Assembly (NCBI GenBank): GCA_963700105.1
Contig: CAVOWL010000001.1
Coordinates: 1 to 64,000 of the forward strand
DNA: 64,000 bases
Source of the DNA: CAVUWL01 sp963700105
Lineage (GTDB): Bacteria > Actinomycetota > Thermoleophilia > Solirubrobacterales > 70-9
Direction of reading: 5' to 3'
This document shows, piece after piece, positions 42,664-51,947 of this stretch. Both the position numbers and the translations under genes were made by a program. Numbering within the stretch: position 1 is the first letter of the stretch; each line of letters starts with the position of its first letter. The notes under the pieces were generated by a model. That model did not search any database. It had not been told where the DNA came from and saw only the letters and a list, made by a program, of their open reading frames with translations.

Positions 42664-43530
42664 TCAGCGGCCCGGAGACAAAAGATCTGGCAGCAGATGA
42701 TCGGCGCTGCCCTTGATGCCGAAACTTCCCTCGGCGCCCAGCATCGCATAGATCATCGCCACCCTCCCCGCGACAAGATCGACATCGTCAACGCTGGAGA
42801 GAGCATTGGCTTGGAAAAATGAGACTGAAGAGGGTTCAGCGGTGGTCGTCTCGACCCCAACCACCGGCTTCCTGGTCGCCGCTATTCCGCGAACCAGAGC
42901 CGACTCGAGGCGCGCTGCGGTCGCCTTTTGCACCGCCCCCATGCCCTGTGGCTCATCCCGAACCACGATCACGCCGTTTAGCCCGCCGAAGTTGCCGCTC
43001 GCATTGGAGAGGAAGTGGCTGCGGACCAGGTCGAGCAGATTGCCACCGCGCACTAGCTGGCGACCCATACCGACCCCGAACGCGGAGACCGTTTCGGAGT
43101 CGCGGCTGATATTGGCAAAGCGGGTCTTCGACAGGTCTGCGGCAAGTGAGGGCAAATCGACAGGCTCTCGCACCACACCGACGCCGACCAGCCGGGCTGC
43201 GGTTGGTCCCAGGGCGGTCTCGATCGCCGAGGAGACGCTGCCGGGAAGACCTCCGAGGGCAACAATTCCAATTCGTTTACCGGCCAGGCGGTTGTGTACC
43301 AAAACCGGGTAGATGCGCTGGGCGAATTCGTTGGAGCGCCCCAGTTCTCCGCTCAGCTGGTCAGCCCGGCTACGCGCGTCCTGCAGGTTGCCGGTGAGGC
43401 TGTGCTCGAGGTCCTTGCGAGTGCTGTTGAGCGCGGCGCCACCGAACTCGGCGCCGATCAGGATCCCAATCGCCAGGGCGAGAAAGACCGCGATCAGCGA
43501 TGTGGCGTGATAGCGCGCGCTGTAACCCAT
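42664..43530 (-). CDS. SteB/MctB-family protein
   Basis: 288 residues. One N-terminal helix (TSLIAVFLALAIGILIG), a coiled-coil-like stretch (about 35-70) and an extracytoplasmic domain. The family includes the corynebacterial division protein SteB and mycobacterial MctB (copper transport/outer-envelope); the neighbouring steA supports SteB. Confidence 0.85.
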   Translation of the reverse strand: MGYSARYHATSLIAVFLALAIGILIGAEFGGAALNSTRKDLEHSLTGNLQDARSRADQLSGELGRSNEFAQRIYPVLVHNRLAGKRIGIVALGGLPGSVSSAIETALGPTAARLVGVGVVREPVDLPSLAADLSKTRFANISRDSETVSAFGVGMGRQLVRGGNLLDLVRSHFLSNASGNFGGLNGVIVVRDEPQGMGAVQKATAARLESALVRGIAATRKPVVGVETTTAEPSSVSFFQANALSSVDDVDLVAGRVAMIYAMLGAEGSFGIKGSADHLLPDLLSPGR

Positions 43531-43567
43531 CAGCGGGCGAAGGCTAGATGGTCTAGCGAAGGTTGCG

Positions 43568-44755
43568 CTAAAGCCCGAAGCTGATCTTGAGCTTCAGCCA
43601 GACAAGCTGGACGAGGCTATTGAGGGCCGGGGAAGTGATCACAACGATCGCAAACAGGATCGCAAAGGCCGCCAAGAAGAGGACCGCGGGCCCGAAGGGT
43701 GAGCTCGGTGTATATAGCCGGCTCACTCCCTTCGCATCGACCAACTTCTCCCCGATCCGCAGGCGGGTTAGGAAGGTCGAAGACATGCCTCCCCGCTTGC
43801 GATCGAGGAACTCGATCAAGTTGAAATGGGCGCCAACGCTGACGATCAGAGTAGCTCCCTTCTCATATGCCATCAGCATCGCCACGTCCTCACTGGTGCC
43901 GGCGGCAGGCACGAGCGTGTGCTCCAGGCCCGCCTCCATCAGCCGCTCCCGCCCTGGAGCCCGTCCATCTGGGTAGGCGTGGACAATCAGCTCGGCACCA
44001 CAGCGCAAGGCCCCGTCGCTGGCTGAATCCATATCGCCGAGGATCACATCGGGCTTCAATCCAGCCTCGAGCACCCCGTCGGCACCGCCATCCACAGCCA
44101 CAATCATCGGCCTCACATCTCGGATGTAGGCCCGCAGCGCCTTGAGGTCACGACGGTGGCGGTCGCCGCGAACGACGATCAAGACGTGACGATCTCTAAA
44201 GGAGGCACGGGTTGGGGGGAACTCGATACTGCCGGTCAGCAAGTCGGTCTCCTGGCGAACGTGGGCGACGGTGTTCTCGACGAACTCAGCCAGGGCCTCG
44301 TTGACCCGATCGCGCTGTTCGTCGAGCATCTGCTCCAGCTCAACCGCACCAAGCAGGCGTCCCTTTGCCACCTCGTTTCCCCGAACCAGCACGCTGCCCC
44401 CTTTAAGGGTCACCGGGTCGCCATCACGAAGTCGCTCAAAGAGCTCTGCACCGGGCACGTCGATCAAGCAGATACCGGCGCGGGCAAGCATCAATGGCCC
44501 GGTATTGGGGTAGCGGCCATCCGAGGATTGCGCCGCATTCAGCACGGCCCGCACCCCGGTCGCGATCAACTCCTCGGCGGCGATGCGGTCAATGTTTAGG
44601 TGGTCGATGACCGCAACGTCGCTGGGCCCAAGGCGCTTTACAAGCAACTTGGTGCGTTGCCCCAAGCGGGCGGTTCCGTGGATTGCCTGGGCGGCCGAGG
44701 TCCCGTTGCCTCGAGTGAGAAGGGCAGGGAAGCGACGGCGACTGGCGGTAGCCAC
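43568..44755 (-). CDS. SteA-family cytokinetic protein
   Basis: 395 residues. A thiamin-pyrophosphokinase-like core (GDMDSASDGAL) lies in a larger soluble domain, and one C-terminal membrane helix (PAVLFLAAFAILFAIVVI) near the end. In Corynebacterium SteA with SteB localises to the division site. Next to recN as in other actinobacteria. Confidence 0.88.
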   Translation of the reverse strand: MATASRRRFPALLTRGNGTSAAQAIHGTARLGQRTKLLVKRLGPSDVAVIDHLNIDRIAAEELIATGVRAVLNAAQSSDGRYPNTGPLMLARAGICLIDVPGAELFERLRDGDPVTLKGGSVLVRGNEVAKGRLLGAVELEQMLDEQRDRVNEALAEFVENTVAHVRQETDLLTGSIEFPPTRASFRDRHVLIVVRGDRHRRDLKALRAYIRDVRPMIVAVDGGADGVLEAGLKPDVILGDMDSASDGALRCGAELIVHAYPDGRAPGRERLMEAGLEHTLVPAAGTSEDVAMLMAYEKGATLIVSVGAHFNLIEFLDRKRGGMSSTFLTRLRIGEKLVDAKGVSRLYTPSSPFGPAVLFLAAFAILFAIVVITSPALNSLVQLVWLKLKISFGL

Positions 44756-44794
44756 GAAAGCAGACTAGCCGCTTACCCCGGCCGTGCTTCGCGA

Positions 44795-46480
44795 TCAGGC
44801 GGCAGCAAGTAACTCCCGCGCGTGGCGCGTAGCCGCCTGATCAGAGCGCTTACCGCCTAGCATTCTGCGGATCTCCTCGACAACCCCCTCGCCGTCGAGC
44901 ATCTGCACAGCCGCGGTGGCGCGCTCGCCAGCGACGCTCTTTTGGAGCCGGAAATGGGTTGCGGCGAGGGCGGCAACCTGGGGCAGGTGGGTTATGCAGA
45001 GGATCTGGCGCCCCTCGCTCAAGGCCCTAAGCCTCTCCCCCACGATCCGCGCCGTATTGCCGCCGATCCCGGCGTCGATCTCATCAAAGACAAGGGTCGG
45101 AGCCCCCTCGCCCCTACCGAGACCACTGAGGGCCAGCATCACGCGCGAGAGCTCCCCTCCCGAGGCTGCATCGCGCAGTGGGGCCGGGTCGATGCCGGGG
45201 TTGACCGCCACCAGCAGCTCGACCGTCTCACGCCCATCGATTCCAAAGTCCTCGGGGTGTGGATGAAGGACCACCAAAAGCTTGGCCCCCGGCATAGCCA
45301 GGCCCTCTAACTCTGCCGCAACTTTCCGCTCGAGACGACCAGCTGCCTTGGCACGAGCTCGACTTAGCCCCCGAGCGAACTCGGCCCGCCTGCGCTGTGC
45401 TTTGGCAAGAGCCACCTCGGCTGCCTCGGTGCGCTCCTCCCCGGCTTGCAGGCTGGCAATCTCGACCCGGCAGTGCTCAGCATGGGCAAGCACCGACTCG
45501 ATGCTGCCACCGTGCTTTCGAATAAGTCGATCGAGTTTCTGCAGTCGCTCCTCCACCGCGGCCAGTCGGACTGGATCGACCTCAAGCTCCTCGCCATAAC
45601 TGCGCAGCTCCGAACAGAGGTCGGCCAGCTCCAGGCTCAGCGCATGCAGCCGCTCAGCCGTCGAGTCCAGCTCCGCGTCCACCCCCACGGCCGGCCGCAG
45701 CTGAGCCTGCGCGGAGGCGAGCGCCACAGTCGCTGTCACACCGGCTTCCTGATCAGCCTCAGCAAGAAAGGCAAAGGCGCCGTGCGCGGCTTCTCGCAGC
45801 CTCTCAGCATGGCGCAAGCGATCGCGCTCGCGGGTAAGCGCGCCAGGCTCGGCGGGATCTGGCGCGGCGGTCTCGATCTCAGACAACTCATATTGAAAGA
45901 GGTCAAGGTCGCGCTCTCGGGCGCCGTCTCGCTCGCGCAAGTTCGCCAGCTGGGTTTCGAGCCGCTCACACTCGCGGTGAGCCTCTCGGTAGCGGCTTCG
46001 TAGTTGCAGATGCGCGCCGCCGAGAAACCCGTCGAGTACCTCCATCTGGGCTGATGCGATGGTCAGCTTGCGATGCTCATGCTGGCCGTAGAAAGCGAGC
46101 AGGCGGGCGCCCAGGATCCGCAGGTCGGCTGCCGTGGCCGCCCGCCCTGCGACGAAGGCACTAGTGCGTCCGCTCGCTGAGACCCGGCGGCCGAGTGCGA
46201 CCTCGCTGGCGCCTGCGGGCAACCGCTCAAGGATCTCGGCCAAACCGGGTTCCCCCCGCCAGTCCTCGGGGAGATCAAACACACCCTCCACCCAGGCCTC
46301 CTCGGCACCCGGGCGGACAATCTGGGATCGCGCTTTGCCACCCATGAGCAGATCTAGAGAGTGGGCCAAAACCGTCTTTCCGGCGCCGGTCTCACCGGTA
46401 ATCGCATTGAGGCCGACCCCCAGCCGCAGCTCGGCCCTTTCGATCACGAGTAGGTTCTCTATCCGCAACTCTCGAAGCAT
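44795..46480 (-). CDS. DNA repair protein RecN
   Basis: 561 residues. SMC-like ATPase: Walker A GETGAGKT, long coiled-coil middle, ABC signature SGGELSRVMLAL and Walker B LVFDEIDAGIGG. Acts in double-strand-break repair. Elsewhere in actinobacteria it follows nadK directly; here an MFS gene intervenes. Confidence 0.96.
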   Translation of the reverse strand: MLRELRIENLLVIERAELRLGVGLNAITGETGAGKTVLAHSLDLLMGGKARSQIVRPGAEEAWVEGVFDLPEDWRGEPGLAEILERLPAGASEVALGRRVSASGRTSAFVAGRAATAADLRILGARLLAFYGQHEHRKLTIASAQMEVLDGFLGGAHLQLRSRYREAHRECERLETQLANLRERDGARERDLDLFQYELSEIETAAPDPAEPGALTRERDRLRHAERLREAAHGAFAFLAEADQEAGVTATVALASAQAQLRPAVGVDAELDSTAERLHALSLELADLCSELRSYGEELEVDPVRLAAVEERLQKLDRLIRKHGGSIESVLAHAEHCRVEIASLQAGEERTEAAEVALAKAQRRRAEFARGLSRARAKAAGRLERKVAAELEGLAMPGAKLLVVLHPHPEDFGIDGRETVELLVAVNPGIDPAPLRDAASGGELSRVMLALSGLGRGEGAPTLVFDEIDAGIGGNTARIVGERLRALSEGRQILCITHLPQVAALAATHFRLQKSVAGERATAAVQMLDGEGVVEEIRRMLGGKRSDQAATRHARELLAAA

Positions 46481-46595
46481 TTGCCCTGTCTAGCAATGCG
46501 CGCGGACCGAACCGAATCAAACGCTGGCCATCCTCGCCCTCCCCGCCCGATTCGCTCAGCGACGGCTGACTTGCAATCAGGCCGGGTTCAGGACC

Positions 46596-48128
46596 CTAGG
46601 CAGCCACGGGCTCTGGCTGAACTCGCTCGTCTGGGGGTGTTTTGGGCTGGAAGAAATCACGCGAGCGAACCAGGGCAAAGCCAAGCGCGGCGCCGAGGAA
46701 AGAGAGAATCGCGGCGAGCAGCAATATCTCATTCATCCCGCTGACAAACGCCACCGTGGCGGCGTGGCTCACGGCCGCACTGGAGCGCGGTGGCGAGACG
46801 GCCGCTGCGGCGCGCGAACCGCCGACCGATATGAGTTCGGCAAGACCCTTGGGAGCGTGGGGGAGCGCTTCGCTTAACTTCGAGTGGATCTGGGACTGAA
46901 AGATCGCCCCCAGCCCTGCCACGCCGGTTGCGATGCCCACCTGGCGAAAGGTTGTGTTGATGCCCGAGCCCATCCCCGCTTTCGCCGGGGGCACGACCGC
47001 AATCGCCGCAGATCCGATCCCCGGATTTGCTATTCCAACCCCGATACCGGCAAAGATGAACCCAGCCAAAAGGGCCGTCCAACCAGAGTTGGGAGTGAGG
47101 CCATGCATGAAGAGCAGCCCGACTCCCACGGTTGCAAGACCGACTCCAAGCAGCACCCGTACCGGGATGCGGTTAGAGAGTTTGCCGGAAATCGGCGCGA
47201 CGACGAAAGAGAGGAAGGTGAGCGGCAAGAAGCGCAAGCCAGCTTGCAGGGGCGAAAAGTCAAGCACCTGCTGAAGGTAGAGAGTGAGATAGAGAAACAT
47301 CGCAAACATTCCTCCTGAGAGCGCAAAGGCGACGGCCGAAACGCCGTTAAAGGCAGGCTTTCGAAACAGGGTCAGGTCCAGCATCGGGTTTGAACTCCGC
47401 AGCTCAATCACCAAGAAGGTGAGAAGCAGCACCGCCGCCCCAAGCAGCGATGCGACGATAGTCGCGCTGCTCCAACCATCGGGATTGCCGCGAATTAGCC
47501 CGAATATGAGCAGAAAGAGCGCGAGGGAAAAACTCGCTACGCCGGGCAGGTCGATCCGGGCCGCGTCCTGCGCAGCAACGTTGACCAGCTTGCGCTCGGT
47601 CAAGACGATCGCGACGAGGCCGATCGGCACGTTGACGAAGAAGATCCACTCCCAGCCGAAATGCTCGGTAATCACGCCACCAACCAGCGGTCCGATCGCA
47701 ACCGCGCCGCCCACAGTCGCACCCCAAACCCCAAACGCCGTCGCGCGGTCTGCGCCGTGGAACTCTTGGCCGATCAAGGCCAGCGAGGTTGCAAACATCG
47801 CAGCACCACCCACCCCCTGCAGGCCGCGTGCGAGGTTGAGCAGGGTGGGATCTCCAGCGATACCGCACAGAAATGAGGCGAAGGTGAAGATCCCAAAGCC
47901 AATTGAGAAAACCCGGCGGCGACCGAGTCGATCGCCCAGCGAGCCGGCGGTTAAAAGGAACGCCGCGAGGGTCAGCGAGTAGGCATCAACTACCCATTGC
48001 AGGCTCGATAGGCTCGCCCCCAAAGCGCGCTGGATATCCGGAAGGGCGACGTTTACGACCGTGATGTCCAAGAGCAGCATGAACGTGGCGATCGAGATCA
48101 GAACGAGGGTCCACCATTTGCGTTCCAA
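46596..48128 (-). CDS. MFS multidrug efflux transporter, DHA2 (14-TM) family
   Basis: 510 residues. Motif A (GSLGDRLGRRRVF) and helices through the length, LDITVVNVALPDIQ at the start being typical of EmrB/QacA drug:proton antiporters. It interrupts the conserved nadK-recN pair, so it was probably acquired in this lineage. Confidence 0.92.
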   Translation of the reverse strand: MERKWWTLVLISIATFMLLLDITVVNVALPDIQRALGASLSSLQWVVDAYSLTLAAFLLTAGSLGDRLGRRRVFSIGFGIFTFASFLCGIAGDPTLLNLARGLQGVGGAAMFATSLALIGQEFHGADRATAFGVWGATVGGAVAIGPLVGGVITEHFGWEWIFFVNVPIGLVAIVLTERKLVNVAAQDAARIDLPGVASFSLALFLLIFGLIRGNPDGWSSATIVASLLGAAVLLLTFLVIELRSSNPMLDLTLFRKPAFNGVSAVAFALSGGMFAMFLYLTLYLQQVLDFSPLQAGLRFLPLTFLSFVVAPISGKLSNRIPVRVLLGVGLATVGVGLLFMHGLTPNSGWTALLAGFIFAGIGVGIANPGIGSAAIAVVPPAKAGMGSGINTTFRQVGIATGVAGLGAIFQSQIHSKLSEALPHAPKGLAELISVGGSRAAAAVSPPRSSAAVSHAATVAFVSGMNEILLLAAILSFLGAALGFALVRSRDFFQPKTPPDERVQPEPVAA

Positions 48129-48206
48129 CTGGGCCTCCGGACCGTTGGGAATCGAAGGACTGCAGGCTACCCACCCGCATTCATCGGCTTGATCGCGGCG
48201 CAGGTC

Positions 48207-49052
48207 TCAGACCGCGAGGTGGCCGAACTTCTCGCGGATTCGCTGGTAAAAGCTGGTTCCGGGAAGCTGGGCGAGGCGTGCGGCGTGGTCGACAAACCCG
48301 ACCTCCAGCGCCTTGGCCGAGGTCAGCTCGCCGATCAGTTCACCATCAACCGCGACATCGACAGCCTCGCGCCCGGCCGCGTTGCCAACATGAAGAACAT
48401 CGGCGGGAGCAACGACGAGGGCCCGTGCGGTCAGCGAATGAGGGGCGATATAGCTGACCACGTATCCCTCAACCCCCCAGGCAAGAATCGGCCCCTGGTT
48501 GGCGAGGTTGTAACCGGTCGAGCCGGCTGGGGTCGCCGCCACGAGTCCATCGCAGCGAACGTTGCCAACCTCCTCCCCGGCAATCTTGTAGCTCAACTCG
48601 GCGACACGATCCTGCGGTCGCCGAGAAAAGGTGACGTCGTTAAGCGCCAGATGGGGGCGATCGCCAACGGCCACCTCAAGTCCAGGCAGATCGATCGTCT
48701 CGATCTCACCAGCGAGTGCGCGCCGAATCCCGTCCTCAGCGTGGTCGCGCTCAATCGCTGCGAGGAAGCCAACGGTGCCGAAATTTACGCCGAAGATCGG
48801 AACGCCGGAGCGAGCGAATATCCGCAGCGCACGAAGAATTGAGCCGTCCCCGCCGAGAACAAGGCAGAGGTCAGCTCGTGCGGGGAGCTCGACGACCTCA
48901 TCCACCCCCTCGGCCGCGGTTCCGTGCTTTTGCATCTCATCCGCGGTCGCTATCAAGCGCCACCCCGAATCGCGCGCGACGGCGGCAGCAATTGAGACGG
49001 CATCCGTTGCGACCGGAGAGTGCGAATGGGTGATTAAGGCTGCCGTTTTCAT
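48207..49052 (-). CDS. NAD kinase
   Basis: 281 residues. LVLGGDGSILRALR holds the GGDG motif, followed by GVNFGTVGFLA and the glycine-rich TPAGSTGYNLANQGP substrate loop. Makes NADP. Overlaps tlyA by four bases (ATGA). Confidence 0.97.
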   Translation of the reverse strand: MKTAALITHSHSPVATDAVSIAAAVARDSGWRLIATADEMQKHGTAAEGVDEVVELPARADLCLVLGGDGSILRALRIFARSGVPIFGVNFGTVGFLAAIERDHAEDGIRRALAGEIETIDLPGLEVAVGDRPHLALNDVTFSRRPQDRVAELSYKIAGEEVGNVRCDGLVAATPAGSTGYNLANQGPILAWGVEGYVVSYIAPHSLTARALVVAPADVLHVGNAAGREAVDVAVDGELIGELTSAKALEVGFVDHAARLAQLPGTSFYQRIREKFGHLAV

Positions 49053-49885
49053 CGGTCGGGCTCGACCTCATGGATTGCCGACACCAGGTCATCAAGCTGA
49101 TCGCCTTCGCCGCCACACCAGATGAAGGTCTCTCGATTGCCCTTTGGTCCGGGGAGGCCGGAGGAAGCAAAACCTCGAACGGGCAGCCCAATTGCGCGAA
49201 TCGCCTCAGCCACAGCGAGGATCGCCTCTCGGCGATCGGCGGGATCTCGTACGACACCCTTGCCAACCCGTTCGCGACCAAGCTCGAACTGCGGCTTGAC
49301 CAAAGCGAGGACCTCACCGTCATCGGCGAGGCAGCGCGCAACGGCGGGCATCACCTTGACCAAGGAGATGAAAGAGACATCGACGGTAGTGATTCCCGGG
49401 ACAAAAGGCAGATCATCAGGCATCAGCGCGCGTGCGTTGAGGCGCTCGATCACGACTACCTGCGGATTTTCGCGCAACGAAAAGTCGAGCTGGCCGAAGG
49501 CGACATCGATCGCCGCGACTCGCGCAGCACCGCGCTGGAGCATGCAGTCAACGAAACCTCCGGTCGAGGCGCCCACGTCGGCGCAGTCCCTCTCGGAAAC
49601 GTCAATAGCAAGCGCCTCCAGGGCATTCTCGAGCTTGATTCCACCGCGCGAGACAAAACGGCGCCCCGGCTCGACGATCAGCCTCGTCTCGGGCTCAATC
49701 AGCTGGCTCGGCCGTAGCGCGAGAGGACCGTCTTCACCGACCCGAACCTTGCCTGAGCGCACGGCGCCCGCCGCCGCGGAGCGCGATGGGAAGAGCCGGC
49801 GCTCGGCCAATACAGCGTCAATACGGGCCTTCTTCACCGCCTCAACGCTACAGCCGCTGGCCATGACCCCATGCTTTAGCCCCAT
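49049..49885 (-). CDS. TlyA-family rRNA 2'-O-methyltransferase
   Basis: 278 residues (starting at M8 is possible). N-terminal S4 RNA-binding domain (RIDAVLAERRLFPSRSAA...VRSGKVRVG), then an FtsJ-like domain with SAM motif DVGASTGGFVDCML. TlyA methylates 16S and 23S rRNA and, in mycobacteria, controls capreomycin sensitivity. First gene of the tlyA-nadK operon. Confidence 0.93.
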   Translation of the reverse strand: MGLKHGVMASGCSVEAVKKARIDAVLAERRLFPSRSAAAGAVRSGKVRVGEDGPLALRPSQLIEPETRLIVEPGRRFVSRGGIKLENALEALAIDVSERDCADVGASTGGFVDCMLQRGAARVAAIDVAFGQLDFSLRENPQVVVIERLNARALMPDDLPFVPGITTVDVSFISLVKVMPAVARCLADDGEVLALVKPQFELGRERVGKGVVRDPADRREAILAVAEAIRAIGLPVRGFASSGLPGPKGNRETFIWCGGEGDQLDDLVSAIHEVEPDR

Positions 49886-49993
49886 CTTAGATCCCGGTTA
49901 GTTCCATCTTAGAACCGGGTGCCAGAGTTGTGGGGCCGGGTGAGTCCCACGACTTAACTGGAATCAAGGTCTGTGATCCCACTCACACACAAA

Positions 49994-50009
49994 TCGCACA
50001 TACGTTCGT
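49994..50009. promoter_or_regulatory. Possible LexA/SOS box upstream of tlyA
   Basis: TCGCACATACGTTCGT matches the actinobacterial LexA consensus TCGAACATATGTTCGA at 13 of 16 positions, though one mismatch is in the GAAC core. It lies about 110 bases upstream of tlyA. Overlapping CATACG-TT-CGTATG (49999-50012) is a 6-bp inverted repeat, so another palindrome-binding regulator is possible. Confidence 0.35.
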
Positions 50010-50040
50010 ATGCTGTTAAAGGATTCGCGTGAGGTTGACG

Positions 50041-50133
50041 ATGAGGACCATCCAAACAAAGAACTTCTTGGCTGGGTTCTTCGCCGCTATATGGCCCCCG
50101 TCGCTTCCCACGACGGGCGCCCGCGGCACATGA
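50041..50133 (+). CDS. Possible 30-residue peptide
   Basis: ATG at 50041 with GAGG six bases upstream, just downstream of the palindrome. The peptide (MRTIQTKNFLAGFFAAIWPP...) has a short hydrophobic middle, like some small stress or membrane peptides. On the other strand a 25-codon frame starts near 50174 after GGGAGGAG. Neither is certain. Confidence 0.25.
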   Translation: MRTIQTKNFLAGFFAAIWPPSLPTTGARGT

Positions 50134-50200
50134 GAGCCCACCTACCTCCCACGGATCCACATATATAGAGATACATATCTCTCCTCCCTGTAGTAACCCC

Positions 50201-50234
50201 AGAAGCGCCCCGCCTTCCCAGCGGGGCGTCTTCT
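50201..50234. terminator. GC-rich hairpin terminator
   Basis: AGAAG-CGCCCCGC (50201-50213) pairs with GCGGGGCG-T-CTTCT (50221-50234). A T-rich end follows on the plus strand, so it may end plus-strand transcription. An AT-rich palindrome, AGAGATA-CA-TATCTCT, precedes it at 50167-50182. Confidence 0.55.
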
Positions 50235-50823
50235 GTTGTAGGGGCTCTGGAAAACGAAGATACGCTGAAAGAGCCATTGGTCGCGAGGCCCGTTGGGCTT
50301 CCCGGTAGCCTCGTGCCACAGTCAGCCAACCGGGGTCACACTGATGGGTCGTCCTTTTACGATAGCCAAGGAAGGCCGGTCCCGGCGACCTGCGTCCCAT
50401 GCGGGGCCCAGCACCCGAGGACTCCGAGCCCCCGAGGAACCGCACGATTGCTCCATTTGTCCTGAAGACAAGCCGCACTGATGACAAGTGCCGCGACAGA
50501 CCCGAAACAACCGGAATCAATCGGTAATAGCGGGACGACATTTGGCTTAGCCATTGGTTTTCCGCATTCCAGAGCGGCGCTAGAGGCTTCTCTCGAACGC
50601 GGGAGCTGCTGCTGTTCTTCGTCGATTGCGGTCAACTATTAAGCAGTCCGGCTGGCTCCCGCTCGCAGATGCAAGGAGGCGCCGCCAGCGCTTTCCGCGC
50701 GAAGCAAGGCCGCGGGTCGCTGCGCCGTGATGCGCCTCTCGAAGCAAAAAGCAGATCCCGATAGATGACTGGATTCCTGGCAACGCAATCGTGATGTCTG
50801 ACGTCGGCCGCGTTAGGGATGTG
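50235..50823. other. Intergenic, nothing recognised
   Basis: Only shadow frames on both strands. No RNA gene recognised. Confidence 0.4.
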
Positions 50824-51726
50824 TCAGCGCGTGCCAATGCAGCGCAGGTCGGCGTCAAGCGGCCCGATCCGATACTGCGCGAGGTTCGGCGCCATGCCGG
50901 TGAAGCCACCGCTCGTGCAGTTCTGCCGTGCCTGCGTGAGCGTTGCGTCAGTTCCGGCCACCCAGTCGGGCAGTTGGCCGTTGAAGGCCATCGATGTTGT
51001 CTGCGTCGTCAGCCCCGTGATCTCCTTCCATTGGGCGCTGGTGGAGTAGATCCCGATCGGTCCGATCGCGCCGGCATTGTGTAGGCCGGCGATGAAACCC
51101 TGTAGCGCGGCGACGTTGAGCTGGTAACTCCCAGCCCAGCTCAACATCAGCTCGACGTCCAGCCACCATGGCGCGGTCTTGGCCGCGACCGGGTCAAGCG
51201 CGGCGACGATCCGGTAGGAGTGGGCGGCGCGCTCCTCGCCGTAAATGTATGAGCAGGCGTTGGTCAACAGGCCGTTACAGGCACCGTAGGCCGGCGCGGT
51301 GCCGGCGCTAGGCCAGTCCGCAACGTGATCACCGCCAGGGTTACCGGTGTCGATGTAAAACGACATGGGCGGCTGTTTCGGCCGCTTCTGGCCCGGAGCG
51401 CCACGGGCCCAGTGCAGCTCTCCGCCGAGACACGGGTTTGCGTTCTTCGCCAGCCCGCCATTGACACCGACGATCCCGAACAGCGGATTCGACGGATAGG
51501 AACCCGAGCACTGCGGATAGGAGATGTCATAAGCGATGCTCGGCGAGGAGCTGCCGCTCGCCGCGATGACCAGCACCACAACGACGACGAAGGAGAGCGC
51601 TACCACCGGCACCCATCGCCCTCGGTACCTGGAACGACTGGCAGACGGCACGGCCGCCAAGCTACCACGGGGCTGGGCACGCGCCCGGTTCTCAGTGGGC
51701 GCCAGCAGAGTCACGCCGAGCCGCAA
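50824..51726 (-). CDS. Secreted glycoside-hydrolase-like protein (GH25/DUF1906-like fold)
   Basis: 300 residues. Membrane anchor/signal at about 40-58 (VVALSFVVVVVLVIAAS), then YDISYPQC, FGIVGVNGGLA, WWLDVELMLSW and IGIYSTSAQW, a TIM-barrel-like series with acidic residues as in GH25 lysozymes. Cys pairs fit an exported protein. Cell-wall hydrolysis is plausible, not proven. The start may lie at a later codon. Confidence 0.65.
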   Translation of the reverse strand: MRLGVTLLAPTENRARAQPRGSLAAVPSASRSRYRGRWVPVVALSFVVVVVLVIAASGSSSPSIAYDISYPQCSGSYPSNPLFGIVGVNGGLAKNANPCLGGELHWARGAPGQKRPKQPPMSFYIDTGNPGGDHVADWPSAGTAPAYGACNGLLTNACSYIYGEERAAHSYRIVAALDPVAAKTAPWWLDVELMLSWAGSYQLNVAALQGFIAGLHNAGAIGPIGIYSTSAQWKEITGLTTQTTSMAFNGQLPDWVAGTDATLTQARQNCTSGGFTGMAPNLAQYRIGPLDADLRCIGTR

Positions 51727-51947
51727 AAGCAGGACCCGTCCGCGGCGAAGATTGCGGCCGTGATATTCGTCCGATGCGAGCGTCAGCGACGACTCAGTTC
51801 AGACGCTTGCTCAGCGAGAGCGGGAGCGATGCGCCTCCCTCCTCTTGGCGAATCTCGGGTCTGCGATGGAAGTGCGACGGACATCTGCGTCGTCAACGAC
51901 GCGCAACTTGGCCCAACGGTGCCAGGACCGTCGTCGCTTGTGGTGGG

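Noticed and set aside
49954..50541. 195-codon minus-strand frame upstream of tlyA
   Set aside because: No domain, crosses a palindrome, a hairpin and AT-rich sequence; low protein character.
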